This document shows positions 1 through 7,879 of a stretch of DNA of 64,000 bases, one piece after another. The DNA is taken from contig NZ_CP034539.1 in the NCBI RefSeq assembly GCF_003963535.1, positions 6,882,001 to 6,946,000 on the forward strand, given 5' to 3'. Origin of the DNA: Streptomyces cyaneochromogenes. GTDB taxonomy: Bacteria; Actinomycetota; Actinomycetes; Streptomycetales; Streptomycetaceae. The translations under genes and the position numbers were made by a program. The notes below the pieces were generated by a model, which saw only the letters and a program-made list of their open reading frames with translations, had not been told where the DNA came from and did no database searches. Every line of letters starts with the position of its first letter. Positions within the stretch are counted from its first letter, which is position 1.

Positions 1-1
1 C

Positions 2-1234
2 GAGGGCGGCCGTCGTGGCCGTCGCGGGCGTTACCGCGACCGCCGTGGCCGTCGTGGCCGCGACGACGTGCAGGAGCCGCAGATCAACGAGGACGACGTC
101 CTGATCCCCGTCGCGGGCATCCTGGACATCCTCGACAACTACGCCTTCATCCGTACGTCGGGCTACCTGCCGGGCCCCAACGACGTGTACGTCTCCCTCG
201 CCCAGGTCCGCAAGAACGGCCTGCGCAAGGGCGACCACATCACCGGTGCGGTCCGTCAGCCCAAGGAAGGCGAGCGGCGCGAGAAGTTCAACGCGCTCGT
301 CCGCCTGGACTCCGTCAACGGCATGGCGCCCGAACACGGCCGCGGCCGCCCGGAGTTCAACAAGCTCACCCCGCTGTACCCGCAGGACCGGCTCCGTCTG
401 GAGACCGACCCGGGTGTGCTGACCACCCGCATCATCGACCTCGTGTCGCCGATCGGTAAGGGCCAGCGCGGTCTGATCGTGGCCCCGCCGAAGACCGGTA
501 AGACCATGATCATGCAGGCGATCGCCAACGCGATCACGCACAACAACCCCGAGTGCCACCTGATGGTCGTCCTCGTCGACGAGCGTCCGGAAGAGGTCAC
601 CGACATGCAGCGGTCGGTCAAGGGCGAGGTCATCTCCTCGACCTTCGACCGTCCGGCCGAGGACCACACCACGGTCGCCGAGCTCGCCATCGAGCGCGCC
701 AAGCGTCTGGTGGAGCTGGGCCACGACGTCGTCGTACTGCTCGACTCGATCACGCGTCTGGGCCGTGCGTACAACCTCGCCGCCCCGGCCTCCGGCCGCA
801 TCCTGTCCGGTGGTGTCGACTCGACCGCCCTGTACCCGCCGAAGCGCTTCTTCGGTGCGGCCCGCAACATCGAGGACGGCGGCTCGCTGACCATCCTCGC
901 CACCGCCCTGGTGGACACCGGGTCCCGCATGGACGAGGTGATCTTCGAGGAGTTCAAGGGCACCGGCAACATGGAGCTCAAGCTCGACCGGAAGCTCGCC
1001 GACAAGCGCATCTTCCCGGCGGTGGACGTCGACGCGTCCGGTACCCGTAAGGAAGAGATCCTGCTCGGCAACGAGGAGCTCTCCGTCGTCTGGAAGCTGC
1101 GCCGGGTGCTGCACGCGCTCGACCAGCAGCAGGCGATCGAGCTGCTGCTCGACAAGATGAAGCAGACCAAGTCGAACGTCGAGTTCCTGATGCAGATCCA
1201 GAAGACGACGCCGACGCCCGGCAACGGCGACTAG
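2..1234 (+). CDS. rho: Transcription termination factor Rho (5' truncated by window edge)
   Basis: ATP-dependent RNA helicase that terminates transcripts. The frame is already open at base 2, so the true start lies upstream. The first ~22 codons encode a basic Arg/Gly/Asp-rich tract, the end of the long insertion typical of actinobacterial Rho. Then come the cold-shock-like RNA-binding domain (VLIPVAGILDILDNYAFIRT), Walker A (APPKTGKT), Walker B (HDVVVLLDSITRLGRAYN) and the R-loop/C-terminal region (GTGNMELKLDRKLADKR). The last ~410 residues are visible and intact. It ends at TAG and is followed by a strong hairpin terminator. The downstream order (LCP, rpmE, prfA, prmC) is the usual Streptomyces one. 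Confidence 0.97.
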   Translation, partial: EGGRRGRRGRYRDRRGRRGRDDVQEPQINEDDVLIPVAGILDILDNYAFIRTSGYLPGPNDVYVSLAQVRKNGLRKGDHITGAVRQPKEGERREKFNALVRLDSVNGMAPEHGRGRPEFNKLTPLYPQDRLRLETDPGVLTTRIIDLVSPIGKGQRGLIVAPPKTGKTMIMQAIANAITHNNPECHLMVVLVDERPEEVTDMQRSVKGEVISSTFDRPAEDHTTVAELAIERAKRLVELGHDVVVLLDSITRLGRAYNLAAPASGRILSGGVDSTALYPPKRFFGAARNIEDGGSLTILATALVDTGSRMDEVIFEEFKGTGNMELKLDRKLADKRIFPAVDVDASGTRKEEILLGNEELSVVWKLRRVLHALDQQQAIELLLDKMKQTKSNVEFLMQIQKTTPTPGNGD

Positions 1235-1292
1235 GCGCTCCGCTAAGAGAGCCGAAGAACCACGGTCGTACTTCGGCCGCGGGTCGGCTTGA

Positions 1293-1322
1293 GGCTGGTC
1301 GCGCAGTTCCCCGCGCCCCTTG
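1293..1322 (-). repeat. Dispersed intergenic repeat, short form (copy 1 of 3)
   Basis: Read on the minus strand it is AGGGGCGCGGGG-AACT-GCGCGACCAGC. It shares both ends with the longer copies at 4602-4690 and 60396-60445 but lacks their central hairpin segment. It sits between the rho stop and the rho terminator. Such GC-rich units recur between Streptomyces genes; function unknown. Confidence 0.6.
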
Positions 1323-1328
1323 GGGCGT

Positions 1329-1369
1329 AAAGGCCGCCCCCCGTCAGACAGTGACGGGGGGCGGCCTTT
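1329..1369 (+). terminator. rho transcript terminator
   Basis: Perfect 18-bp inverted repeat (1329-1346 and 1352-1369) with a 5-nt loop, arms AAAGGCCGCCCCCCGTCA and its complement, ending in a short T run. It lies about 95 bp after the rho stop and upstream of the protease start. Confidence 0.85.
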
Positions 1370-1436
1370 TGGCGCTGATAGGGACGGGCGCATCCCGTGC
1401 GCCCCTTCCTACTCACGCATCCCTGGGGGGACCTTC

Positions 1437-3260
1437 TTGACCACCACCATGTCCGGCAGCGGTCGTCACAGACGCCGGATACGTATCGGGCTGCCCGTCG
1501 CCGCCGCCGGTGTGGCCGCGGCCGTCGCCGCCGCGCTGCTGACCTCGTCCGCGGGGGCCGCGACCGCGCTGCCCGAGCCCACCGTGAAGCCCGCCACCAG
1601 CTCCGCCTCGCTCGCCGAGCTGGAGCGGCGCGTCGCGGGTGCCGTCGCCGGTGACGACACCGCGGGGGAGACGACCGAGAAGTCGTCGTACGGCGCGAGC
1701 ACCACCAGCTCCTCCGACGACTCCACCGTGAGCCCCATGGTCATCGGCGGGACCGAGACCACCATCACCTCCGCGCCCTGGATGGCGCAGCTCTGGTACT
1801 ACGACGACCAGGGCACCACCGACGAGGCCGACGACCTCGGGTTCTTCTGCGGAGGCGCCGTCGTCGCGCCGACGAAGATCCTCACCGCCGCGCACTGCGT
1901 CAAGGGCTACGACTGGTACAACTACGGCGCCGTCGTCACCGGCACCGCCCAGCTGCCGACCACCGACGACGCCGGCAACACCGACCTGCACGGTGGCACC
2001 GTCACGCTGCCGCACCGGCAGTGGAACCACCCGTCGTACAGCTCGACGACGATCGACAACGACATCGCCGTCGTCACCCTGGCCAACCCGGTCAAGGCGA
2101 CGCCGATCCGTATGACGACGTCCGGCGACACCGCCTCGTACGCCGCCGGGACGAGCGCCAAGGTCTACGGCTGGGGCCGGACCAGCTCCACCAGCCAGGA
2201 CATCTCCGAGACGCTGAAGACGGCCACGCTGCCGATCCAGTCCGACACCACCTGCGCGGGCTACTACGGCAGCGAGTTCATCAAGGGCCACATGGTCTGC
2301 GCGGGCACGCCGGCGAGCGGCAGCGACAGCGGTACGACCTCCGCCTGCAACGGTGACTCCGGCGGGCCGCTCGTCGTGAACGGCCGGATCGTCGGTGTCG
2401 TCTCCTGGGGTGTGCAGGACTGTGTGGCCGAGGGCGCGTACAGCGTCTTCGCCAAGGTCAGCAGCTATGTCGGTGCCGCCTACCCGCGGGTCGACGACAC
2501 CAACATCAGCGGTGACCACCGGGCCGACATGTGGGTGCGCAACGCGTCCACCAAGACCGGTTACTCGAAGGACTCCAACGGAACCTCGTTCGCCGCGCGC
2601 GAGTCCTGGGGCAACTGGGACGGCGTCAACGTCGTCCTGCAGACCGACCTCGACCGGGACGGCTACCAGGACCTGCTGTACCGGCGCAGCGCCGACGGCG
2701 ACGTGTTCTGGTCGCACTACGTGCCGGCCAGCGGCACCTGGGCCACCAAGCAGATCGCCGACAACTGGAAGACCCGCACCCGCATCGTCGTCCCCGGTGA
2801 TGTCACCGGCGACTACAAGCCCGACCTGCTCTCGGTCGACTCCGGCGGCTACCTCTGGATCTACCCCGGCAACGGCAACGGCACGTTCGGGACCCGGGTG
2901 AAGGTCGGCTCCGGCTGGAACCAGTACAACTCCCTGCGCGGCCACGGCGACTTCACCGGCGACGGCAAGGCCGACCTGATCGCGCGCAGCTCGTCCGGCG
3001 GCTACATCTACCTGTTCAAGGGCACCGGCACGGCCGGCACGGGCGCCTTCGCCACCCGGATCAAGGTGCGCACCTGGGCGACCTACAACGGCTTCGACGC
3101 CGTCGGTGACGTCACCGGCGACGGCAAGGCCGACTTCCTGGCCCGCAACTCCGCCGGGACGCTCTACCTGTACCCGGGCACCGGTAAGGCCACCAGCGAG
3201 ATCTTTGCCACACCGAAGTCCGTCGGTACCGATTTCAAGCAGTACGACATCTTCGGCTGA
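1437..3260 (+). CDS. Secreted trypsin-like serine protease with C-terminal FG-GAP/VCBS repeats
   Basis: Predicted extracellular S1-family protease of 607 aa. TTG 1437 is chosen as start because GGGGGGA (1425-1431) sits 5 nt upstream; the open frame extends further 5' through the rho terminator without signs of coding. N-terminal Arg-rich segment, hydrophobic signal core and an Ala-rich cleavage region near residue 42. A propeptide of about 60 residues precedes the mature N-terminus VIGGTET (near 102). Catalytic triad visible: H153 (TAAHC), D209 (DNDIAVV), S308 (GDSGGPLV). From about residue 355 there are repeated DxTGDGxxD units of an FG-GAP/VCBS beta-propeller, probably for surface or substrate binding. 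Monocistronic, with terminators on both sides. Confidence 0.92.
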   Translation: MTTTMSGSGRHRRRIRIGLPVAAAGVAAAVAAALLTSSAGAATALPEPTVKPATSSASLAELERRVAGAVAGDDTAGETTEKSSYGASTTSSSDDSTVSPMVIGGTETTITSAPWMAQLWYYDDQGTTDEADDLGFFCGGAVVAPTKILTAAHCVKGYDWYNYGAVVTGTAQLPTTDDAGNTDLHGGTVTLPHRQWNHPSYSSTTIDNDIAVVTLANPVKATPIRMTTSGDTASYAAGTSAKVYGWGRTSSTSQDISETLKTATLPIQSDTTCAGYYGSEFIKGHMVCAGTPASGSDSGTTSACNGDSGGPLVVNGRIVGVVSWGVQDCVAEGAYSVFAKVSSYVGAAYPRVDDTNISGDHRADMWVRNASTKTGYSKDSNGTSFAARESWGNWDGVNVVLQTDLDRDGYQDLLYRRSADGDVFWSHYVPASGTWATKQIADNWKTRTRIVVPGDVTGDYKPDLLSVDSGGYLWIYPGNGNGTFGTRVKVGSGWNQYNSLRGHGDFTGDGKADLIARSSSGGYIYLFKGTGTAGTGAFATRIKVRTWATYNGFDAVGDVTGDGKADFLARNSAGTLYLYPGTGKATSEIFATPKSVGTDFKQYDIFG

Positions 3261-3299
3261 CATCGCAGGTGAGACGGGTACGCCCGGTTTCACCGACTA

Positions 3300-3339
3300 C
3301 GGACCGTGCCCACCGCTCCCCGGCGGTGGGCACGGTCCG
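3300..3339 (+). terminator. Protease gene terminator
   Basis: Perfect 17-bp inverted repeat (3300-3316 / 3323-3339) with a 6-nt loop, about 40 bp after the protease stop and before the LCP gene. Only a weak T tract follows, as is common in Streptomyces. Confidence 0.8.
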
Positions 3340-3466
3340 TTGTGCAACCCTTCTCCGAGTTTCCCCGTCTGACCGGACGGGGTCACGATGGTGTGGTAAG
3401 TGCCAAATGGCCACGCCTGACCCTTGATGCAGGGGGTAACCGACCGGACGAGAACCGAGGAGCAGA

Positions 3467-4603
3467 GTGTCCGCCGAGAGCACGCCGGAGCCCGGCATAC
3501 CGGGTGATGCCGGCACCACGAGCCCGCGCCACCGCGCCAAGGGCCGCCGTCGCAAGCCGCGCGACAAGCGCAAGGGACTGCTGATCATGGCCTGGACGGC
3601 CGCCGGAATCGTGGTCCTGGGCGGCACCGGCGCCGGGTACCTGTACTTCAAGCTCAACGGCAACATCAAGAGCGTCGACATCGACCAGGCCCTCGGCACC
3701 GACCGGCCGGAGAAGGTCGACAACGGCTCGGAGAACATCCTCGTCCTCGGCTCCGACACCCGCTCCGGCAGCAACAAGAAGCTCGGCGGCGGCGCCGACG
3801 ACGGCAGCGCCCGCTCGGACACGGCGATGATCGTCCACGTCCACGAGGGCCACAAGAAGGCCAGCGTGGTCTCCATCCCGCGCGACACCCTCGTCGACCG
3901 TCCCAAGTGCACCGACACCAACGGCGACACCCACGACGCCGCGTCCGGCGTGATGTTCAACGAGTCCTACTCCACGGGCGGTGCCGCCTGCACGGTGAAG
4001 ACCGTCGAGTCCCTCACCGGCATCCGCATGGACCACTACCTGGAGGTCGACTTCTCCGGCTTCCAGAAGCTCATCGACGAGCTCGGCGGCGTCGAGGTCA
4101 CCACGACCAAGAACATCAACGACCCCGACAGCCATCTCAACCTCAAGGCCGGCACCCACGAGCTGACCGGCAAGCAGGCCCTCGGCCTCGTCCGCACCCG
4201 GCACGGCGTCGGCGACGGCTCCGACCTCGGCCGCATCCAGCTCCAGCAGGCCTTCATCAAGGCCCTGATCAACCAGGTCAAGGACATCAACCTCTTCGGC
4301 AACCCCAAGAGGCTCTACGACCTGGCCAACACCGCCACCAAGACGGTCACCACCGACTCCGACCTCGGCACGGTCAACTCCCTGATGTCCTTCGCCAACG
4401 GCCTCAAGGGCATCAGCTCCAAGAACATGAACATGGTCACGATGCCGGTCCGGTACGACCCGGCGGACCCGAACCGGGTGATCGTGGCGGAGGCGAAGGC
4501 GAAGATGGTGTGGGAGGCCTTGAAGAAAGACAGGGTGATCCCGAAGGCGGCCACCAAGGGCACGGCGACCGGTGATGCCGACGGCGTGGTGAACGCCGCT
4601 TAG
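3467..4603 (+). CDS. LytR-CpsA-Psr (LCP) family cell-wall glycopolymer ligase
   Basis: LCP enzymes transfer lipid-linked glycopolymers such as teichoic acids or wall glycans to peptidoglycan outside the membrane. 378 aa. GTG start with GAGGAG four nt upstream. Cytoplasmic basic N-terminus (KGRRRKPRDKRKG), one TM helix at about residues 39-58, then the extracytoplasmic LCP domain with LGSDTRSG, RSDTAMIVHV, VSIPRDTLV and the C-terminal LVRTRHG...DLGRIQLQQ motif, whose Arg/Asp residues bind the pyrophosphate and Mg. The WecA/TagO-type transferase at 10651 could start a substrate for this family, but that link is inference. Confidence 0.9.
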   Translation: MSAESTPEPGIPGDAGTTSPRHRAKGRRRKPRDKRKGLLIMAWTAAGIVVLGGTGAGYLYFKLNGNIKSVDIDQALGTDRPEKVDNGSENILVLGSDTRSGSNKKLGGGADDGSARSDTAMIVHVHEGHKKASVVSIPRDTLVDRPKCTDTNGDTHDAASGVMFNESYSTGGAACTVKTVESLTGIRMDHYLEVDFSGFQKLIDELGGVEVTTTKNINDPDSHLNLKAGTHELTGKQALGLVRTRHGVGDGSDLGRIQLQQAFIKALINQVKDINLFGNPKRLYDLANTATKTVTTDSDLGTVNSLMSFANGLKGISSKNMNMVTMPVRYDPADPNRVIVAEAKAKMVWEALKKDRVIPKAATKGTATGDADGVVNAA

Positions 4604-4690
4604 GGGCGCGGGGCTGTATCGATATGCGGCTCCGCCGCGTGGGCGCGACCAGCCACAACCGACCCGCACACGCCCACGGCGATCAAGCGG
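4602..4690 (+). repeat. Dispersed intergenic repeat, long form (copy 2 of 3)
   Basis: Starts within the LCP stop codon. It contains GGGGCGCGGGG, then TGTATCGATATGCGGC, a small hairpin GCGGCtcCGCCGC and GTGGGCGCGACCAGCC. The 60396-60445 copy matches it almost throughout on the opposite strand, and the 1293-1322 copy is a short version. Beyond about 4655 the similarity to the other copies cannot be followed. Confidence 0.6.
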
Positions 4691-4722
4691 CACCCCCCTG
4701 GGCGAACCCGCCCCCCTCGCAG

Positions 4723-4748
4723 GGAATACCCCACAGCCACCCCCGGTT
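4723..4748 (+). promoter_or_regulatory. Sigma-R (SigR) type promoter for rpmE
   Basis: GGAAT at 4723-4727 and GTT at 4746-4748 are separated by exactly 18 bases, matching the SigR consensus GGAAT-N18-GTT of the Streptomyces thiol-oxidative stress response. It lies about 105 bp before the rpmE start. Published work on S. coelicolor lists rpmE among SigR targets (from memory). Confidence 0.8.
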
Positions 4749-4852
4749 TTGGCTGATGGACACCAGTCCTGGCAGACTGGTACGTCGGCTCCGGTTCACG
4801 CTCCCGCATCCCGCGGCTGCGACCCGGCGCCCTCCCGAAACTAGGAGACACC

Positions 4853-5077
4853 TTGAAGCGCGACATCCACCCCGAGTACGTCGAGACGCAGGTCAGCTGC
4901 ACCTGTGGCGCGTCGTTCACCACCCGTAGCACGATCGCCAGCGGCACCATCCGTGCCGAGGTCTGCTCCGAGTGCCACCCGTTCTACACGGGCAAGCAGA
5001 AGATCCTCGACACCGGTGGCCGTGTGGCCCGCTTCGAGGCCCGCTTCGGCAAGGCTGCTGCCGGCTCCAAGAAGTAG
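4853..5077 (+). CDS. rpmE: 50S ribosomal protein L31, zinc-binding type
   Basis: 74-aa large-subunit protein. TTG start preceded by TAGGAGAC. It keeps the four-cysteine zinc site of the C+ type: CTC near residues 16-18 and CSEC near 37-40. This form can be exchanged for a cysteine-less paralogue under zinc limitation; that paralogue is not in the window. The SigR promoter upstream fits release of zinc from L31 under disulfide stress. Separate from prfA by a terminator. Confidence 0.96.
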   Translation: MKRDIHPEYVETQVSCTCGASFTTRSTIASGTIRAEVCSECHPFYTGKQKILDTGGRVARFEARFGKAAAGSKK

Positions 5078-5089
5078 CGAGCTCCAATT

Positions 5090-5139
5090 CGCCGGTCCAC
5101 GGCCGCGCCCTACTCAGGCGCGCCGGGACCGGCGTTTTT
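5090..5139 (+). terminator. rpmE terminator
   Basis: Two nested stems, CGCCGGTCC/GGACCGGCG (5090-5098 / 5126-5134) and CGCGCC/GGCGCG (5104-5109 / 5117-5122), followed by five T residues (5135-5139). One of the few terminators here with a good T run. Confidence 0.85.
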
Positions 5140-5182
5140 GGTCGCCCGCCCTTCACACACGTACGGACACAGGAGCCCCAAG

Positions 5183-6259
5183 ATGTTCGAGGCCGTCGAG
5201 GACCTGGTCGTTGAGCACGCCGACCTGGAGACGAAGCTCGCCGACCCGTCGGTCCACGCCGATCAGGCAAACGCGCGCAAGCTGAACAAGCGCTACGCCG
5301 AGCTCACCCCGATCGTCGCCACGTACCGCTCTTGGAAGCAGTCCGGCGACGACATCGAGACCGCGCGGGAATTCGCCGCCGACGACCCGGACTTCGCGGC
5401 CGAGGTCAAGGACCTGGAGAAGCAGCGCGAGGAGCTGACCGAGAAGCTGCGCCTGCTGCTGGTCCCGCGCGACCCGAGTGACGACAAGGACGTCATTCTG
5501 GAGATCAAGGCCGGGGCCGGTGGCGACGAGTCCGCGCTCTTCGCCGGGGACCTGCTGCGCATGTACCTGCGCTACGCCGAGCGCGTGGGCTGGAAGACCG
5601 AGATCATCGACTCCACCGAGTCCGAGCTCGGCGGCTACAAGGACGTCCAGGTCGCGGTGAAGACCAAGGGCGGCCAGGGTGCCACCGAGCCCGGGCAGGG
5701 TGTGTGGGCGCGGCTGAAGTACGAGGGCGGTGTGCACCGCGTGCAGCGGGTGCCGGCGACCGAGTCCCAGGGCCGTATCCACACCTCCGCGGCCGGTGTG
5801 CTGGTCACGCCCGAGGCCGAGGAGATCGACGTCGAGATCAACCCGAACGACCTCCGGATCGATGTGTACCGGTCGTCCGGCCCGGGTGGTCAGTCCGTCA
5901 ACACGACCGACTCCGCGGTGCGCATCACGCACATTCCGACCGGAGTCGTCGCCTCCTGCCAGAACGAGAAGAGCCAGCTGCAGAACAAGGAGCAGGCGAT
6001 GCGTATCCTGCGCTCCAGGCTGCTTGCCGCGGCGCAGGAGGAGGCGGAGAAGGAAGCCGCCGACGCCCGCCGCAGCCAGGTCCGCACGGTCGACCGCTCC
6101 GAGAAGATCCGTACCTACAACTTCCCGGAGAATCGCATCTCGGACCACCGGGTCGGCTTCAAGGCCTACAACCTGGACCAGGTCCTGGACGGCGACCTCG
6201 ACTCGGTGATCCAGGCCTGCGTCGACGCGGACTCGGCCGCCAAGCTCGCAGCCGCGTAA
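5183..6259 (+). CDS. prfA: Peptide chain release factor 1
   Basis: 358-aa factor that reads UAA and UAG and triggers peptidyl-tRNA hydrolysis. ATG 5183 has AGGAG seven nt upstream; the open frame reaches 5138 but those codons lie in the rpmE terminator. It carries the RF1 tripeptide anticodon PAT (191-193, in RVPATESQGR) and the catalytic GGQ (235-237, in SGPGGQSVN), whose Gln is the usual PrmC methylation target. Only 31 nt separate it from prmC, so substrate and methylase are probably co-transcribed. Confidence 0.97.
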   Translation: MFEAVEDLVVEHADLETKLADPSVHADQANARKLNKRYAELTPIVATYRSWKQSGDDIETAREFAADDPDFAAEVKDLEKQREELTEKLRLLLVPRDPSDDKDVILEIKAGAGGDESALFAGDLLRMYLRYAERVGWKTEIIDSTESELGGYKDVQVAVKTKGGQGATEPGQGVWARLKYEGGVHRVQRVPATESQGRIHTSAAGVLVTPEAEEIDVEINPNDLRIDVYRSSGPGGQSVNTTDSAVRITHIPTGVVASCQNEKSQLQNKEQAMRILRSRLLAAAQEEAEKEAADARRSQVRTVDRSEKIRTYNFPENRISDHRVGFKAYNLDQVLDGDLDSVIQACVDADSAAKLAAA

Positions 6260-6290
6260 AGGACGTACGAGCAAGTACCGGAGGACATGC

Positions 6291-7172
6291 GTGCAGCCAA
6301 CATTTGGGGGGCGACCCTCAAGTCCCCGCAGCGTGCTGCTCGCTGAGGTAGCCCAGGCCACCCAGCGGCTGGCCGACGCCGGCGTGCCCTCGCCGCGCAA
6401 CGACGCGGAGGAGCTCGCCGCGTTCGTGCACGGCGTGAAGCGGGGCGAGCTGCACTCCGTGAAGGACGCGGACTTCGACGCCCGCTACTGGGAGGTCATC
6501 GCCCGTCGCGAGCAGCGTGAGCCGCTTCAGCACATCACCGGGCGGGCCTACTTCCGCTATCTCGAACTCCAAGTCGGGCCCGGGGTGTTCGTGCCCCGCC
6601 CCGAGACCGAGTCGGTGGTCGGGTGGGCCATAGACGCGGTGCGCGCGATGGACGTCGTCGAGCCCTGCATCGTCGACCTGTGCTCCGGCTCCGGCGCCAT
6701 CGCGCTCGCCCTCGCCCAGGAGGTCCCGCGCTCCCGCGTGCACGCCGTGGAGCTGTCGGAGGACGCCCTGGTGTGGACGCGGAAGAACGTGGAGGGGTCC
6801 AGGGTCGACCTGCGGCAGGGCAACGCCCTCGACGCCTTCCCCGACCTCGACGGCCAGGTCGACCTGGTCATCTCCAACCCGCCCTACATCCCGCTCACCG
6901 AATGGGAGTACGTCGCTCCCGAGGCGCGGGACTACGATCCCGAACTCGCCCTGTTCTCCGGCGAGGACGGCCTCGACCTCATCCGCGGTCTGGAACGGAC
7001 CGCGCACCGGCTCCTGCGCCCGGGCGGCGTCGTCGTCATCGAGCACGCCGACACCCAGGGCGGCCAGGTGCCGTGGATCTTCACCGAGGAGCGGGGCTGG
7101 GCCGACGCGGCCGACCATCCCGACCTCAACAACCGTCCGAGGTTCGCGACCGCCCGCAAGGCGATGCCGTGA
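6291..7172 (+). CDS. prmC: Release factor glutamine N5-methyltransferase
   Basis: SAM-dependent enzyme that methylates the GGQ glutamine of RF1/RF2. 293 aa from GTG 6291 with GGAGGA six nt upstream; an internal GTG at 6333 would give a form closer to typical HemK N-termini. N-terminal helical substrate-binding domain to about residue 90, then the Rossmann domain with CSGSGAIALALA (SAM loop) and the signature NPPY at 196-199. The stop overlaps the start of a 20-codon ORF (GTGA). Confidence 0.95.
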   Translation: MQPTFGGRPSSPRSVLLAEVAQATQRLADAGVPSPRNDAEELAAFVHGVKRGELHSVKDADFDARYWEVIARREQREPLQHITGRAYFRYLELQVGPGVFVPRPETESVVGWAIDAVRAMDVVEPCIVDLCSGSGAIALALAQEVPRSRVHAVELSEDALVWTRKNVEGSRVDLRQGNALDAFPDLDGQVDLVISNPPYIPLTEWEYVAPEARDYDPELALFSGEDGLDLIRGLERTAHRLLRPGGVVVIEHADTQGGQVPWIFTEERGWADAADHPDLNNRPRFATARKAMP

Positions 7173-7231
7173 CCGCCCCGCAGACTTCGATCCCGCAGTA
7201 CGTGTACTTCGTGTATGAGGAGGCCCGCTAG
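7169..7231 (+). CDS. 20-residue small ORF coupled to prmC and tsaC
   Basis: GTG 7169 overlaps the prmC stop (GTGA), and the TAG at 7229-7231 directly abuts the ATG of tsaC at 7232. It encodes a 20-aa peptide beginning MTAPQTSIPQ and ending EEAR. 17 of 19 sense codons after the start end in G or C, like real genes here. The tsaC ribosome-binding site GAGGAGG (7217-7223) lies inside it, so its translation could control or re-initiate tsaC. It could also be an accidental spacer; function unknown. Confidence 0.45.
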   Translation: MTAPQTSIPQYVYFVYEEAR

Positions 7232-7879
7232 ATGGCACGGCGATACGACACCAACGACGCGACCGACCGCACGACGGGTCTGCGTGAAGCCGCGTCCGCC
7301 GTCCGCCGTGGCGAGCTCGTGGTCCTCCCGACCGACACGGTGTACGGCATCGGGGCCGACGCGTTCGCCAAGGAGGCCGTCGGCGATCTGCTGGAGGCCA
7401 AGGGGCGCGGCCGCAACATGCCCACCCCTGTGCTGATCGGGTCCCCGAACACGCTCCACGGTCTCGTCACCGACTTCTCCGAGCTGGCCTGGGAGCTGGT
7501 CGACGCGTTCTGGCCGGGCGCGCTGACGCTGGTCGCCAAGCACCAGCCGTCGCTGCAGTGGGACCTGGGTGACACCCGGGGCACGGTTGCCGTGCGCATG
7601 CCACTGCACCCGATCGCCATCGAGCTGCTCACCGAGGTCGGCCCGATGGCGGTGTCGTCGGCGAACCTGACCGGCCACCCCGCCCCCGAGGACTGTGACG
7701 CCGCGCAGGAGATGCTCGGCGACTCGGTCTCCGTCTACCTGGACGGCGGCCCGACCCCCGGCAACGTCCCGTCGTCGATCGTCGACGTCACGCGCGAGGT
7801 GCCCCTCCTCCTGCGCGCGGGGGCGATCTCCGCGGACGAGCTGCGCAAGGTCGTACCCGACCTCGAGGTGGCCAATTGA
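7232..7879 (+). CDS. tsaC: L-threonylcarbamoyladenylate synthase (Sua5/YciO/YrdC family)
   Basis: Makes threonylcarbamoyl-AMP from Thr, bicarbonate and ATP for the t6A37 modification of ANN-reading tRNAs. 215 aa, a YrdC-only form without the extra Sua5 domain. Visible signatures: GELVVLPTDTVYGIG near residues 25-40, KGRGRNMPTPVLIGS, a central WPGALTLV, and SSANLTGHPAPEDC. ATG directly follows the small ORF stop, with GAGGAGG upstream. Its TGA overlaps the TTG of the next gene. Together with prfA/prmC this is a translation-fidelity cluster. Confidence 0.95.
   Translation: MARRYDTNDATDRTTGLREAASAVRRGELVVLPTDTVYGIGADAFAKEAVGDLLEAKGRGRNMPTPVLIGSPNTLHGLVTDFSELAWELVDAFWPGALTLVAKHQPSLQWDLGDTRGTVAVRMPLHPIAIELLTEVGPMAVSSANLTGHPAPEDCDAAQEMLGDSVSVYLDGGPTPGNVPSSIVDVTREVPLLLRAGAISADELRKVVPDLEVAN

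Noticed and set aside
1320..1436. 5' extension of the protease reading frame
   Set aside because: It runs through the rho terminator hairpin and lacks a ribosome-binding site; TTG 1437 has a strong one.
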